From the NCBI RefSeq assembly GCF_041296385.1, contig NW_027184084.1, positions 1,364,001 to 1,428,000 on the forward strand: a stretch of 64,000 nucleotides of DNA, given 5' to 3'. A program made the position numbers and the translations under genes. Below are positions 35,130-45,614 of this stretch, in pieces. The DNA is from Aphelocoma coerulescens. Taxonomy: Eukaryota; Chordata; Aves; Passeriformes; Corvidae. Each line of letters begins with the position of its first letter. The stretch's first letter is position 1. Below the pieces are notes generated by a model. That model was not told where the DNA came from. It did not search any database and saw only the letters and a list, made by a program, of their open reading frames with translations.

Positions 35130-35560
35130 TAAACGTTTAATATAACTTTGCAAATGCTTGATGAGTTAAGCATAGACGTTATTAGTGTTAGACATATAAT
35201 ATTACAAAATCAAGTAGCCATTGATTTTCTATTAGCTCACAGCCACGGCTGTGAAAAGTTACAAGGTATGTGCTGTATGAATCTTTCTGTCCTAATTTAC
35301 AAGCAGATAAGTGAGTTACATCAATTAACCACACAATTACAGAAAGAGGATGGTCTCAGCTTAGAAAGATGGGTAAAGTTACTAGGTTTAAAATCATGGC
35401 TAGTTTTATTTGTGTAGCATTTGATTACTGTAAGACTAGTAATATTATTAATAATAGTGTGCTTACCCTGCCTATTCCAATGCTTGCAGAAGATGATATA
35501 CAAAGTCACTACATCTGTAACCCATCAAGTATTGCTTGTACAAAAAGAAAAAGGGGGAAT
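35130..35560 (+). pseudogene. env: env transmembrane end of an ERVK/alpha-like element
   Basis: Plus strand. The stretch 35148-35417 encodes a heptad region, [17 protein letters not shown] and a CX6CC motif, then stops before the anchor. A hydrophobic anchor is readable in a shifted frame (about 35421-35480), followed by a short tail. It runs into a polypurine tract (AAAAGAAAAAGGGGG, 35541-35557) and the LTR at 35562. The CX6CC type resembles alpharetroviral and gamma-type transmembrane subunits. The strand is opposite to P5. Confidence 0.75.
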
Positions 35561-35561
35561 T

Positions 35562-36014
35562 TGTTGCAAAATGGTTAAAGGATCAAGGACAGGGGTCATT
35601 GATAGAATTATGGGATCAATAAAAGAACTGTACAAGCAATAGGCCTGCAAGCAAAGGTTAGTGTGAGAAACTGTCTCCATGAGAAAATCCCTGTGTGAGA
35701 AACAGGCCTGAGAAACAAAAAGGGAGTTTTGAAGAGACGCAGCTGTGCAGATAAGATGTGCTGACCGGGAGGAGGGAGGTTGAACTCTGAATTCTTTTAA
35801 TCATAACATAACTAGTAGAAGCTTGCCAATGTAGTCTCATTATGTAGAAGCAGAAATGCGCTTTGATAGGTTTTAAGCCACTTAAGTGTTAACAAGCTGG
35901 GATACTATATAAGTGCCTCTGGATTGCTAATAAAGGGAGCTTGCTTTTATCAACCATATTGGCTGGGTCTGCAATTTCTCCCCCTGTCGGAGTCCACAGA
36001 CCCGTTTTCCAACA
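35562..36014 (+). repeat. ERVK-type LTR flanked by internal sequence on both sides
   Basis: It starts TGTTGCAAAATGG, ends TTTTCCAACA, and belongs to the TGTTGG/CCAACA family (TATA box near 35905, AATAAA near 35930). Its left neighbour is env plus polypurine tract, and its right neighbour is a primer site. It therefore acts as the 3' LTR of one unit and the 5' LTR of the next. Confidence 0.85.
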
Positions 36015-36016
36015 TT

Positions 36017-36034
36017 TGGCGCCTGAACTCGGAC
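36017..36034 (+). other. Primer-binding site after the ERVK-type LTR
   Basis: TGGCGCCTGAACTCGGAC begins two bases after the LTR, with a leader-like stretch to about 36240. The first bases match the Lys-type TGGCGCC core; the exact tRNA is unassigned. Beyond about 36240 the P5 leader (minus strand) takes over; the junction is not resolved. Confidence 0.7.
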
Positions 36035-36424
36035 TGGCGCTTCGTTCCCCAACACTAAACCTTTCACAAGGAAGGAACAAACCAACAGAGGGAATCCCTG
36101 GAACTCTCTGACAAGTTCCCTGACATGCTTCTCACAAGCTTCTAGCAAACAAAGGGGGTTCCAACTGGAGTTGGACCCTCCTGGACTCTCTTGAGCCCCA
36201 AACAAACTATAAGAGATCTCTTAACACCCAACCCAGGTGCCAACAGAATACCACCTTTATTCAGTTACTCACGTGCCTCTGTGCTGGATCTGGAGAGTTT
36301 TCTGGGCTCTTGGGGCTTCTCTGCCTCCTGGACTGCCACAACTGCCCCCCTGGGTGCCAGCAGAGGGGGGGGGGGAACTGAGCTGGATCTTTCTGAGTCC
36401 CAGAGGAGTTTTGGAAGCCTGGTT

Positions 36425-36894
36425 GTCCCTTCTGGTGGTGCCAAAGAACTGATGCCTTGAGATGCCACCGAAAAACAGAGATTAGACAGGAGTAAGGGAA
36501 TAAAGATAGGTATTTATTTGAAAGGCCTTCAAAGGTATACCCTGGGGAGCCAGAGGCTATTGCCAAGATGGACCCCAAGATGGACAACAGGTCACGAGTT
36601 CTTCACTCTTTTATAGGTTTGGTTCATTTGCATATCAGGGTTAATTCTCCAATTAAAGCTTCAGTTTAATGATGTAATTTCCCCAAGCTTGCCCCCCCCC
36701 TTCTTTAGAGGCTTTTGGTTTATACTTTTTGGGCCAAGGACAGTATGAGTGTCCTTGGAGACCAGGCCTGGAGAGGCTTTGTTATGTCTACCTAGCATGA
36801 GAGAGCAGAAATTAACAGGCTGCAAGAAACTTCAGAGTTATACAGTAAGCAGTACAGAATCAGGAAAATATAAAAGTTAAAACCTAAGGCATCA
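36425..36894 (-). repeat. P5 5' LTR and primer-binding site
   Basis: The LTR is 36450-36894 (445 bases). On the minus strand it is followed by a six-base spacer and the primer site TGGCACCACCAGAAGGGA within 36425-36443. The AAGG duplication at 36895-36898 separates it from P3 integrase. The adjacent leader contains a 12-G run (about 36367-36378, plus strand). Confidence 0.88.
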
Positions 36895-36898
36895 AAGG

Positions 36899-39040
36899 CA
36901 CCTCAAATCTGGGTATGATCTCTGAGGAGTATCTTGGTTACTTCCCTGGCCTTGTTGGCGCAGCTGGGGCAAGTTTCTGGCCACCTGGAAAAGTATCTAC
37001 TAACACTAGGAGATACCTGTATCCTTGTTGGCATGATAGCTCAGAAAAATCAATTTGTGAGTAATCTCAGGGAGTGTTTCCTCTTTTAGTGATCCCTGGA
37101 GTCAGTCTTTTTAAATTTGAAGGACTTTTTAAAGACATATTGGGCATTTTTCTGTAACAGCCTTGACAATTTTTGTCATATGGACACTGAGTATCTTAAT
37201 CTGTAGACTTGTCACCATAGCATCAATTCCCCAGTGTGTTTGCTGGCGTTTCTCCTTTACAATTTCTAACACTGGCTGTGGTGGGACTATGACCTGGTTA
37301 TTAGGAGTTACTAGCCATCCACCCTCTTTATTCTGGGCTTTTAGATAAGTAGCTAATTTTAAATCTGCTTGACTATATCCAGGGCTAACTTCTGGAAGTG
37401 AAATTGCTTTCTCAGGTATTAATGCCAGGATGCCTTGTTGCACAACCTCTCGTGCAGTTTTATCTGCAAGTCTATTTCCTACGTGAATTTGGGAATCCCC
37501 ACATTGGTGTGCTTTGCAGTGTAGTCGAGTCAGTCCATATGTTTACTCTTTTTTCTGCTGCAAATTCCAGGGCTCTTTGTAGTGCTATTACCTCTTCCCT
37601 TTGTGCTGGGGTGTCCACTGGCAGTGGTGCAGCTTCTATTACCTCGGTTGTTGTGACTACAGCATAGCCAGCTCTTTGTTTTCCATCTTGCACCAAGCTA
37701 CTTTCGTCTGTAAAGAACTCTACCTCTGGATCTTCAATGGGTGCATCTTGTAGGTCTGGTCAGCTTGCATAAACTTGCTCAACTATCTGTAAGCAATCAT
37801 GGCTTTGTTGCTCTTCCCCTTGCATCAGGGTGTTCAGGAATTGGGCTGGATTTACTGCTGTGGTTACTTTCAACTCCACATCTTCCTGCTCCATTAGAAC
37901 AATCTGATATTGCGGCATACGGCTCAGGGAAAGCCAATGCCCCCCCTTTTTGGCCTAATACAGTGGTCACAGCGTATGGAGTATACACTATTATCTTTTG
38001 TCCCATAGTCAATTTCCTGACCTCTTGGATGAGGAAAACAGTTGCTGCTATGGCTTGCAGGCATCTGGGCCATCCCTGGCTGACACTGTCAAGTTCTTTT
38101 GAAAAGTACCTCATAGGCCTCTTGAAGTCTCCTACCTTCTGAGCCAAAACTCCAAGGGCAAAGTGCTGCCATTCATGCACAAAAAACTCAAAGGGCTTTG
38201 TTAATTCTGGGAGTCCTAAGGTGGATGCAGATATGAGGGTCATCTTTAAGTTACAGAACACGTTTACTCTCAGGAGTCCAAATTAAAGGTCCTTCTGGGG
38301 CTTCCTTTAAAAGTTCATGCAATGTTTTAACTAGAAGTCCATAATTTGAGATCCACAATCTACACCACCCAGCCATGCCCAAGAATGCACTCAAATTTTG
38401 GGCAGTTGCAGGTCAGGGTACCTGGCAGATGGCTTATTTTCTGTCTGTTCCAAATTTCCACTGTCCTGGAATTATTTCAAACCCAAGGTGGGTAACTCTC
38501 TGCTTCATTATTTGAGCTTTTTCTCAAGATACTTTGCAGCCTTCTTGGCCTGGAAATTAAGAAGACTGACAGTCAATTCCATACACTTTTCCTGAGTTTC
38601 AGTTGCTAATAAGATGTCATCAACATACTGCAGGACCAACGCTTCGGGGTTCTCTTTCTTCCAGGTCTCTAATTCTTTTGCCAATTGGTTCCAAAAAATC
38701 GTTGGACTATTTTTAAATCCTTGTGGTAACACAGTCCAGGTAGACTGAGTCTTCAGACCAGTTTGGGGATTTTCCCATTCAAAGGCAAAAATGCTCTGAC
38801 TTAGTTTATCGAGAGGTATGCAAAAGAAGGCATCCTTCAAATCTATTACTGTAAACCATTGATGATATTCTTTAAGGGATGTTAACAGGGTATAGAGATT
38901 GGCTACAAAAGGATGGCTATCTTGAACTATTTGATTAATTGCTTGTAGGTCTTGTATTAACCTGTACTTGTCTGTTCCAGGCTTTTTAACTAGCAAAATG
39001 GGAGTGTTATATTCTGATTTCCATTCTATCAATAATCCAA
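36899..39040 (-). pseudogene. pol: P3 pol (RT, RNase H, integrase N-terminus)
   Basis: Minus strand. The RT core is open over 38508-39032 with LPQGFKNSP and YVDD (about 38620). The RT connection domain is 37797-38261. The RNase H part is 37472-37696. The integrase zinc region is 37129-37443 (THWG...CPIC). Stops and frameshifts separate these. The lower end meets the P5 duplication, and integrase resumes at 26487. The upper end meets S7. Confidence 0.88.
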
Positions 39041-39046
39041 ATTCCC

Positions 39047-40269
39047 TGATGTAGTGATTTGACTTTTGCTGGGTGCCAGGTGCTCACTAAGCTGCTCGAT
39101 CACTCTCCTTCCCAGTGGGACAGGGGAGACAATAAGATGGAAAACAACTCATAGGTTGAGATAAGGCAGTTTACTAAAGCAAAGGAAAAAAACAAGCGGA
39201 AGTTTGTGTGTGCATAAGCAAAGAGAAAAGTTAATCTGTACTTCCCATTAGCGAGTGTCTTGGGGTGACTTGATGTTGTATTCCCTATCGCTGCACTATG
39301 CCCAGAAATTAGTATAGATGCCTTTCTATGCCTTTAAACTGAGCCTGAGAGGGGAGAGAGAAAAGTGTACTTTCTCAAAGCAGTTTGGTTTCATGTTCTG
39401 AAGACACAGAGATAAAACCTGTCTGCTTCTGCAGAGCGAGGGGGGGAAGCAGCCTGCTTGTTTTCCAGCCAGCTTTCGGCCAGTTTTTCAGCTCCTTTTC
39501 CTCCGGAGTTGAACTTTTGTTTTTCTGGGACTTCGGTTTTTTCTCCCTTTTTCTCTGCTGGACTGTTTCAACATCAGAATACATCGGGAGGAATTTCCAC
39601 TGAGGCCTTGGCCCTGGAGGGGGGCCCACCACCCCGTCCCAGCTCCAAGGAGGGGGAGAGAGAGACTACAGAAGGACTCTGAAATTTTCCCAGGTTTTTC
39701 TCTCCACAGCAAGAGGTTATATTATTTAGCATTATTATTCTTTTCCTGTGTGTTTGTTAAATAAATAGTTTTTATCCCTTTCACTTTCCTTTGAGGAAAA
39801 TTCAATTTTTCCTGAACCTGGTGGGGAACAGGTAGTTGTAACCTGCCTTCTCTCAGAGGATATATTTCTAAATTTGGCCAAACCGGTACAGCGAGCGATG
39901 TTCAGACACTTCCCAGGAAGCAGGGCCTCAGCACACAAGTGGCTGCTCCAGAAGGCAAACATTGTAAATAACAAATGCCCCCTGTTCCTCCTCTCTCCCT
40001 TAGCTTTTCTACCTGAGCTGATGTCATCTGGTATGGAATATCCCTTTGGTTAGCTTGGGTCAGCTGGCCCTGGTTTTGTCCCCTCCCAGAATGATGCCCA
40101 CTCCCAGCCCCATGATAGGGGGAAGGAATGTTAGAGGGACAGCACTGCTCAACAGTAGCCAAAACACTGGTGTGTTCTCAACACCTTTCCAGCTAGCAAT
40201 GCAAAGCACAGCACTGTGAGGGCTGCTAAGGAAAAGAAAAAAAGATGAACTCTATCTCAGTCAGACCCA
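39047..40269. mobile_element. S7: family A LTR-like element in P3 RT
   Basis: It is flanked by ATTCCC (39041-39046) and ATTCTC (40270-40275), a 6-bp duplication with one difference. With its own insertion (S8) removed it is about 583 bases, the same as the copy at 11292-11862. It starts TGATGTAGTG and ends GTCAGACCCA. No coding content. Confidence 0.75.
39256..39890 (+). mobile_element. S8: LTR-G copy 1, nested in S7
   Basis: 635 bases, TGTCTTGGGG...GGTACA, with a perfect 5-bp duplication GCGAG (39251-39255, 39891-39895). AATAAA lies near 39757. Its sister copy is 62763-63408. The 5-bp duplication suggests an ERVL-type integrase. Confidence 0.92.
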
Positions 40270-40275
40270 ATTCTC

Positions 40276-40793
40276 TATTAGGCTCTTGATTCCCCTTCTA
40301 TCTTCTAATTGTAAAGAATGTTGTTTCTGCCTTACCGGTTTTGATCCAGGTTTTAGGGTAACCCTTACAGGCTGAGCTCATTGGGAACATCCTGGAGTTC
40401 CACTGGCCCTAACCAATAGTGTTACTGCATTTTCTATGGCTTCTGGTATTCCTTCAGAGTTGTCTGGTTCTGGTGTACCCTCTAACATAAAAGTTCTGGC
40501 CTTGATGGCCTTAGTCTCAAGTACCAGTAATTGTATGTCTGCATCTTTAAATATAATTTGAGCTTCCAATTTACTTAATAGATCTTTTTCCAAAAGAGGA
40601 ATCAAACATTCCAGCATATATAAAAATTGTTGTAATACCTATCATTTTCTGAATTTAAATGTTTGCTTTTTTGTTCTCCCTGTTGCACCAACAACATTTG
40701 CAGTTTCTTGGCTTAATTCTCCCTGGTTTGTATTTAATACCTAATAAGTAGCCCCAGTGTCTATTAAAAATTCAATCTTCCGTTTAGGCAATT
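40276..40793 (-). pseudogene. pol: P3 protease and RT start
   Basis: Minus strand. A protease active site reads FLIDTGATY, followed by a TAG. An ETANVVGATG stretch matches the flap region of class I proteases. A segment open over 40378-40617 covers the end of protease and the linker to RT. The upstream side is cut by LTR-D copy 2. Confidence 0.8.
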
Positions 40794-41358
40794 GTACTAG
40801 TTTGAAAACAAACCAGTGGGAGGCACCAAGTCAGAATAACAATTTAATGGGGAAATTAAAGAAAAGGAAAAAAAGCTAAAAGAAAACACTGTTTCAAACT
40901 GACAGAGTCAAGATACAACCTGAGTCCCTGTTAAGCAGGGTGGTGGTAGCAGTCTGGTAGAATGGTGGCTGCAGTCCTCTGAAGCTGCGATCCTGTAGAG
41001 AAAGGGTCTGCTCTTCCTCAGAAAGTCCAGTGGTGGCTGTGTAGCTCCTGTCCTCTGGAAATCCAGTGGAAAGGGTTGTCTCTGGTGTTCAGCATCTCAG
41101 ATTATATCCAGGATGGGATGCTTGGTTCCTCCCTCTGGGTGGAGCATCTCACAATGGGGTAATGAGTCATGAGGCCAAGTGTTGATTAGGCTCATTAACA
41201 GAAGATAGTCCGGAGGGAGTTATCTCTGAGTCATGCAGCAGGACAATGATGGGCCATTAACAGCAAGATAGTCTGGGGGGAGGAGGCAAGGAAACACTGC
41301 CCCACCTGATTTCAACAGCTCATGAGGATGGTAATAGAATACACTACAACCCAGGACA
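40794..41358. mobile_element. S9: LTR-D copy 2
   Basis: 565 bases, TGTACTAGTTTG...CCAGGACA, with a perfect 5-bp duplication GCAAT (40789-40793, 41359-41363). Inserted in P3 protease. Confidence 0.92.
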
Positions 41359-41363
41359 GCAAT

Positions 41364-42069
41364 CTCTGGCAATTTCTGATATCCTTGAAGGAGACTGCTT
41401 GGTTACACTTGAAGTAGCTGAGCATGTTTAACTCTTGAGCACAATATTGTACTGAAGACCTCTTTAAGATTACATATTAAGGTTTTTGTACTGAAGTTCC
41501 GAGTACTATCTCTCTTATTTTTCCCTCAGATGTACAGACACACAGAGCACACACAATGACATACAGTGTATGCACTGTTGGGGAAGGGGTGCTGCGTGCT
41601 GCCTGTTCGCCTGCTCCAGCCCATGCCAGGAGTTCAACACACAGCGCTTGCGGGGGAAGGGGGGGGGAGGATCCAACAACACAGTACAAAACAGCATGTG
41701 TGGGCAATGATTTTTCTCTCCCCCTTTTTTTTTCTCTTTACTGCGGATGCAGCTACAGCAAAATGCTTGGCCAGGCACAGTGCTTTAATTTCCCTGGGGG
41801 GAACTGGAATCCCTTATCCAGGCATGGCCAAGGTGATATGGCCACTTGGCCAGGTACAACCTTTCAAGTTTCCAGAAGGGATTGAGACCCCTATCCAGAC
41901 ACGATCAAGATGCTATGGCCGCTTAGCTGGGTACAAGGTTTCAGAGGGGAATCAAACCCCTTTTCAGGTCCCCTGGACCTGGGGAGCTCTAACCCCCAGT
42001 AAGCTTACCACCAGAGAGTACAGGGACTAAAACCCTGCCCAGGGGCTCAAACCCCGTTACCCCAGGTAC
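41364..42069 (-). pseudogene. P3 gag/leader remnant with ~80-bp repeats
   Basis: It lies where P3 gag and part of the leader should be, but I cannot read matrix, capsid or zinc-knuckle motifs in it. From about 41760 to 41960 a ~78-82-base unit ('cttggccaggtacaacctttcaag', on through 'gatatggcc') is repeated about 2.5 times with divergence. The G-rich part near 41650-41680 is low complexity. It is assigned to P3 only by position; it could include another old insertion. Confidence 0.4.
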
Positions 42070-42074
42070 CACAG

Positions 42075-42977
42075 TGATGGGGTTTTAGGAGCTCTCCTGG
42101 TTTTTTTTTCTGTTAAAGGAATTTTCCCTCATACGTGTTGCTAGGGGGAGAAATGGTTGGGCACTTAACAAAAACAAAAGAGCTGGCTATTGTTTTGTTT
42201 CACCTGGGTGTGTGGGCAGTTGGTCTCCAGCTTTCGACAGAGAGGGAGTCTGCTTTTCTTCGGCTGCTTTTCCTTCTGCTGGATAAGCCCCGGGATCCCA
42301 AAGCCTGCCCTCCCCGCCCCGCTGGGAGCCGGGCTGTGGCCACCCTGCCCTGACACTGCTTTGAGCCTTCGCTACGTTGCAGCCATGCTCGCCCTGCCTG
42401 CCCAGACCTCTGGGGAGTTCCCCGTTTGGATACACCTCGTCTGCCACCCGGGATTTGTGCTCGTCCCTGCCGTTCCAGCCAGCCATTCCAGCCTGCTGTT
42501 CCCGAGGGTTCAGCTGGACACAGGGATCAGCTGCCCAGGGGTTTGTGAAGCTTCTTTGTTCCATCCCTTCCCGGGATCCCAGGCTACCAGTGCCGCGTGT
42601 TCCCCGAGCTCGCTCCGGAGCTCCCCCTGCAGCCGCGGGGAAACCATCGCACCTGCCCTGCTCACCAGGAGCCAACAGCGCCCCTGCCGGCTGCAACCGG
42701 AACTGCACCCAAGGGGAAAGGGCCTGACAGCCGAGAAGGCTGGGACTGGTTTTGTGATTGTTTGCTGTTACTGCCATAGTTATTGTTGTTTGTTTGACTG
42801 GTTATACATATATAGATATATAATAGTAAAGAACTGTTATTCCTATTTTACACATCTTTGCCTAAAGACCCTTGATTTCAAAATTATAATAACTCAGAGG
42901 GAAGGGGGGGTCTCATCTGCCATTCCAAGGCGGGCTCTTTCCTTCCTTAGCAGACACTTGTCTTTCAAACCAAGACA
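42075..42977 (+). mobile_element. S10: solo ERVL LTR of the P1 family
   Basis: 903 bases, TGATGGGGTTTTAGG...CAAACCAAGACA, with a perfect 5-bp duplication CACAG (42070-42074, 42978-42982). It is clearly related to the P1 LTR throughout, but lacks the TATC array and has ATATATAGATATATAA at that point. It is inserted in the P3 leader. Confidence 0.92.
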
Positions 42978-42982
42978 CACAG

Positions 42983-43206
42983 TTACCAGAGTTACCAGAA
43001 ACTTAGTGCGGGGTTTTTACCCTCCTTGTCAATAACCCCAAGATTTAAATTATGCCTTTTACTTACCCCAGGGATCTTGCCTTGAGTCTCTTAATGGTCT
43101 GAAGCCAAGGGGGTCCCTCGAGAATTCCTCAGTGCCAGCTGGAGGCCTGTCAACTGCACATCCACCGAGGCTCAGAGGCTGAGGTCCCATCTGGGTCGCC
43201 AATTAC
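42983..43206 (-). other. P3 leader with primer-binding site
   Basis: On the minus strand the sequence after the 5' LTR is GTAAT and then TGGCGACCCAGATGGGAC (43184-43201), in the correct position and orientation for a primer site. The remaining leader is non-coding. The tRNA is unassigned. Confidence 0.75.
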
Positions 43207-43618
43207 TGTCACCAAATTACCGGAAACTGGGTAATATAAAATTCCTTAACACCAATTTTTAGTGTTAAAGAGGGCATCATTTATTATGGCACCTGGAAGA
43301 GCACAGGGAATAACTCCTCCTAACGTGCCCCCCGATTTCTAGAAGTGTCTTGCTACTGTACAGTCACTACATGCCTATTATAATTTGCCCATTACCATAA
43401 AAAACCCTCCCCACGTTCCCCAAGTTCCTAAATTCAGTCCTTGTTCAGGCTGTAGCTGAATTCTTGAGCCAGAAGTCTCCTTTTTATCTTCCAACATCCT
43501 TGCTTGAAGAGCAATTTCTGCATGCCTTGCTTCTCTGCTAACAGCCTGCAGACATAGTATCTTCTCTGCTAAAAGCTCACAGCCACAATAGAAATTGAAT
43601 TTGACCTTTTTGGTATCA
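43207..43618 (-). repeat. P3 5' LTR
   Basis: 412 bases, minus-strand ends TGATACC...GGTGACA; about 95% identical to 15408-15819. Followed on the right by GTTA (43619-43622). Confidence 0.9.
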
Positions 43619-43795
43619 GTTATTCAGAAAAAAAGTTTTGTGAGCACTAGTTCCAGGGAGCAGAATGTTTCTGATAAGTTCAAGAGGAACTCAGCCCAGA
43701 GGCAGTTCATCAAGGCCAAGGCCTAACAAGCCTAACAAGCCTAACAAGCGCAGATCACAGTGCGGCCTGAAAAATGGAGGGGGGGAACCACTACA
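43619..43795 (-). repeat. P10 3' LTR, proximal part
   Basis: On the minus strand the sequence from 43795 downward begins TGTAGTGGTTCC and runs to the P3 duplication. It contains three tandem copies of a 9-base unit 'aagcctaac' (about 43725-43748). It directly follows the P10 env tail, as a 3' LTR should. It is the first half of the LTR that continues at 15407-15090. Confidence 0.5.
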
Positions 43796-44119
43796 ATCCA
43801 CCCTGTGACTGAAGTCAACTTCTTTTGCCCCACAGACTGGTGGTGTGGTTGCCTCTTGCCTCTGTGCCTATAAACGGAGATGTAATTATGTTCCAATTAT
43901 AAACTGAGGAAATTTTTAATCACGTTACCTAAATACATATATTTTTTTATGGCTCCTTTGAAAATGATGGAACAGTATTATCTATGCGAGGAGGTCTGAG
44001 CGACAGTGTTACTTGTCTAGCCAGTATTCACACTCTAACATATAGAACAATATTCAACAATAAGCATATTATGACAAAAACAAACAAGATTACAGTAGAG
44101 TACATTAAATCTTGAATTC
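43796..44119 (-). pseudogene. env: P10 env tail
   Basis: On the minus strand, 44119 downward encodes a short hydrophobic anchor (LMYSTVILFVFVIICLLLN), then a stop and a basic/Pro-rich tail. It continues the transmembrane ectodomain at 52296-52590 across the P6 insertion. It is ERVK-like by context. Confidence 0.65.
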
Positions 44120-44617
44120 TGACGAAGTTCACTGCTTGCTCAGTCAGCAGACTCACTGTTCTATGCCCTGGAATGCCTCGAGCTGCCAGGAGAGACGGCA
44201 CGGGCGGTCCAGCAGCTCAGCGGCTCCAATATGCGGCAAGTGATAGCTGTTTGGCTATTGTCACAAGCAGAAGCAAAGAGGTAGAAATATAGCCCTGACT
44301 CCGTGCTTGTATTCCTCTTTTCTTGATTCCTCCCATCCCGGGAGGGACAAGAGAACCAGTCCACAGAAGGGAACGCAGGAGCAAACAGAGGCGGAGCCAG
44401 CTGCAATCGTCTCCTTTATTTGGGGGAGGGGAACTGGGAGAGCAGGGGGTGGACCCATGGTAACCAGCCAATTGCACTCTGTTTCGGGGGAGTCCGTGCT
44501 ACTTTCAAGTTTTACCCGTGCTTGGAACAAAGGGGATTCAGAGCACATAGTAGAGACAAGTCTGGACATGCCTGGGCAGTCCCGGGGCCAGGCTACACCT
44601 AGGGGCAGGCAGCAACA
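44120..44617 (-). repeat. P6 3' LTR
   Basis: 498 bases, minus-strand ends TGTTGCTGCC...TTCGTCA. A purine-rich tract containing A9 lies just above 44617. A TTTATT on the plus strand near 44414 is the reverse of an AATAAA signal. Confidence 0.88.
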
Positions 44618-45176
44618 GAATTCCCATTTTTTTTTCTTTAAAGCTGGGCTGTGACCCTGAGTAACTTAAAATGTACAAAACAGTGATAAAACAGCAGTGG
44701 AAAACATAATTGAAATACACCATCCTTATAAGCCAACACTACCCAAGATGTCCTTAAACCAGTCCCCTAGTTCTTCTTTCAGATGGTTGATTTAGTTCTG
44801 GTCTCCACATGGAGACGTGGAATGATTTGACTGCGAGATGTAATGTTCATGCAGCGTAACTCTTCAAGCTTGTTTTAGGGCTGTGGGACAGTCCACATTG
44901 CTGTTGATATGGCTTTCTAGGACATCAGGTAGGGGAGAAAACTCAGGAGGTTAGTCAGGACATCTATGGTATGGGGTATCAGGACGAGGATCTACAAAAT
45001 AAAATACAAAATGTGAGTGCAAACAGTATAATTTAACTTAGGGGATTAACATCGAAATCCAGTGCAAAGGGCTCAAATGGAGGAGTAAAATCAGGATCTT
45101 TTTTACAGTGTCTCCTCCAGGAGGCAGTTTTGACCTCTTTGACCTTTGTGGAAGTAACATAGGGTTTTACCCATTT
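44618..45176 (-). pseudogene. env: P6 env tail and post-integrase stretch
   Basis: Minus strand. A membrane-proximal WFKDILGSVGL-like stretch at ~44720-44760, then a hydrophobic segment with stops, is the end of a transmembrane subunit. Above it, 45033-45176 is open and joins the integrase C-terminus across the S11 insertion. The surface subunit and most of the ectodomain are deleted. Confidence 0.6.
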
Positions 45177-45182
45177 GCTGGG

Positions 45183-45608
45183 TGTCGGAAGCCGCGGCGG
45201 GACGGGGAGCCCGGATCCCCGGCGGGGGGAGAAGAACAGAAGCCAAACCAATATGGTTGAAAAATACACTCCGATTTATTAGCAGTCTAAAGACACTTAT
45301 ATAGTATACCAGCTTGTTAGCTCCTAAGTGGCTTATCAGGACACATTTCTATTTCTACACAATTGGACTACATTGGCAGTTTTCCACAGTCTTGTTATGA
45401 TCAAAAGAATTTTGTCCTTGCCTCCGTCGGCGCAGTCCTGGACAGCACCTGCAAGTTCGTTACTCCCTGAAATTTCTCAGGCTGAAACTGTTTGGTTTCA
45501 CACAGAGACTTTCCCACGGAAAGTGTCTCACACACACAGGCCCAAAAACCTCCAGCTCAATAGCTTGGACAGTTCTTTTATTGATCCCAATAATTCTATT
45601 CTCCAACA
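45183..45608 (-). mobile_element. S11: ERVK-type solo LTR in P6
   Basis: 426 bases, minus-strand ends TGTTGGAGAATAG...CTTCCGACA, with a perfect 6-bp duplication GCTGGG (45177-45182, 45609-45614). Same family as S5, S15 and S16. Confidence 0.93.
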
Positions 45609-45614
45609 GCTGGG

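Larger units (their letters stand above)
26492..36894 (-). mobile_element. P5: class I ERV provirus inside P3 integrase
   Basis: LTRs at 26492-28270 (interrupted) and 36450-36894 begin TGATGCC/TGATGGC and end GGCATCA on the minus strand. The AAGG duplication lies at 26488-26491 and 36895-36898. Internal order on the minus strand: primer site, leader, gag piece, RT, RNase H, integrase, env tail, polypurine tract. A large deletion joins gag to RT. At least six further pieces of LTR or provirus lie within it (26833, 30739, 31893, 33390, 33598, 35130). Confidence 0.85.
15408..43618 (-). mobile_element. P3: class I ERV provirus opened to 28.2 kb by nested insertions
   Basis: Matching ~412-bp LTRs at both ends (15408-15819 and 43207-43618) are flanked by the 4-bp duplication GTTA (15404-15407 and 43619-43622). 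Between them, in correct minus-strand order, are primer site, leader/gag remnant, protease, RT, RNase H, integrase, env and polypurine tract. Five main insertions, each with its own duplication, interrupt it: 16427-24916, 26492-36894, 39047-40269, 40794-41358 and 42075-42977. Removing these leaves about 6.6 kb, a plausible class I provirus with some loss. The LTRs differ at roughly 20 positions (about 5%), consistent with the oldest clearly delimited layer. Confidence 0.88.

Noticed and set aside
42190..43035. 281-codon open frame across the S10 LTR
   Set aside because: It lies in a solo LTR delimited by a perfect CACAG duplication and runs beyond its end. No domain, and homologous LTRs have different frames.
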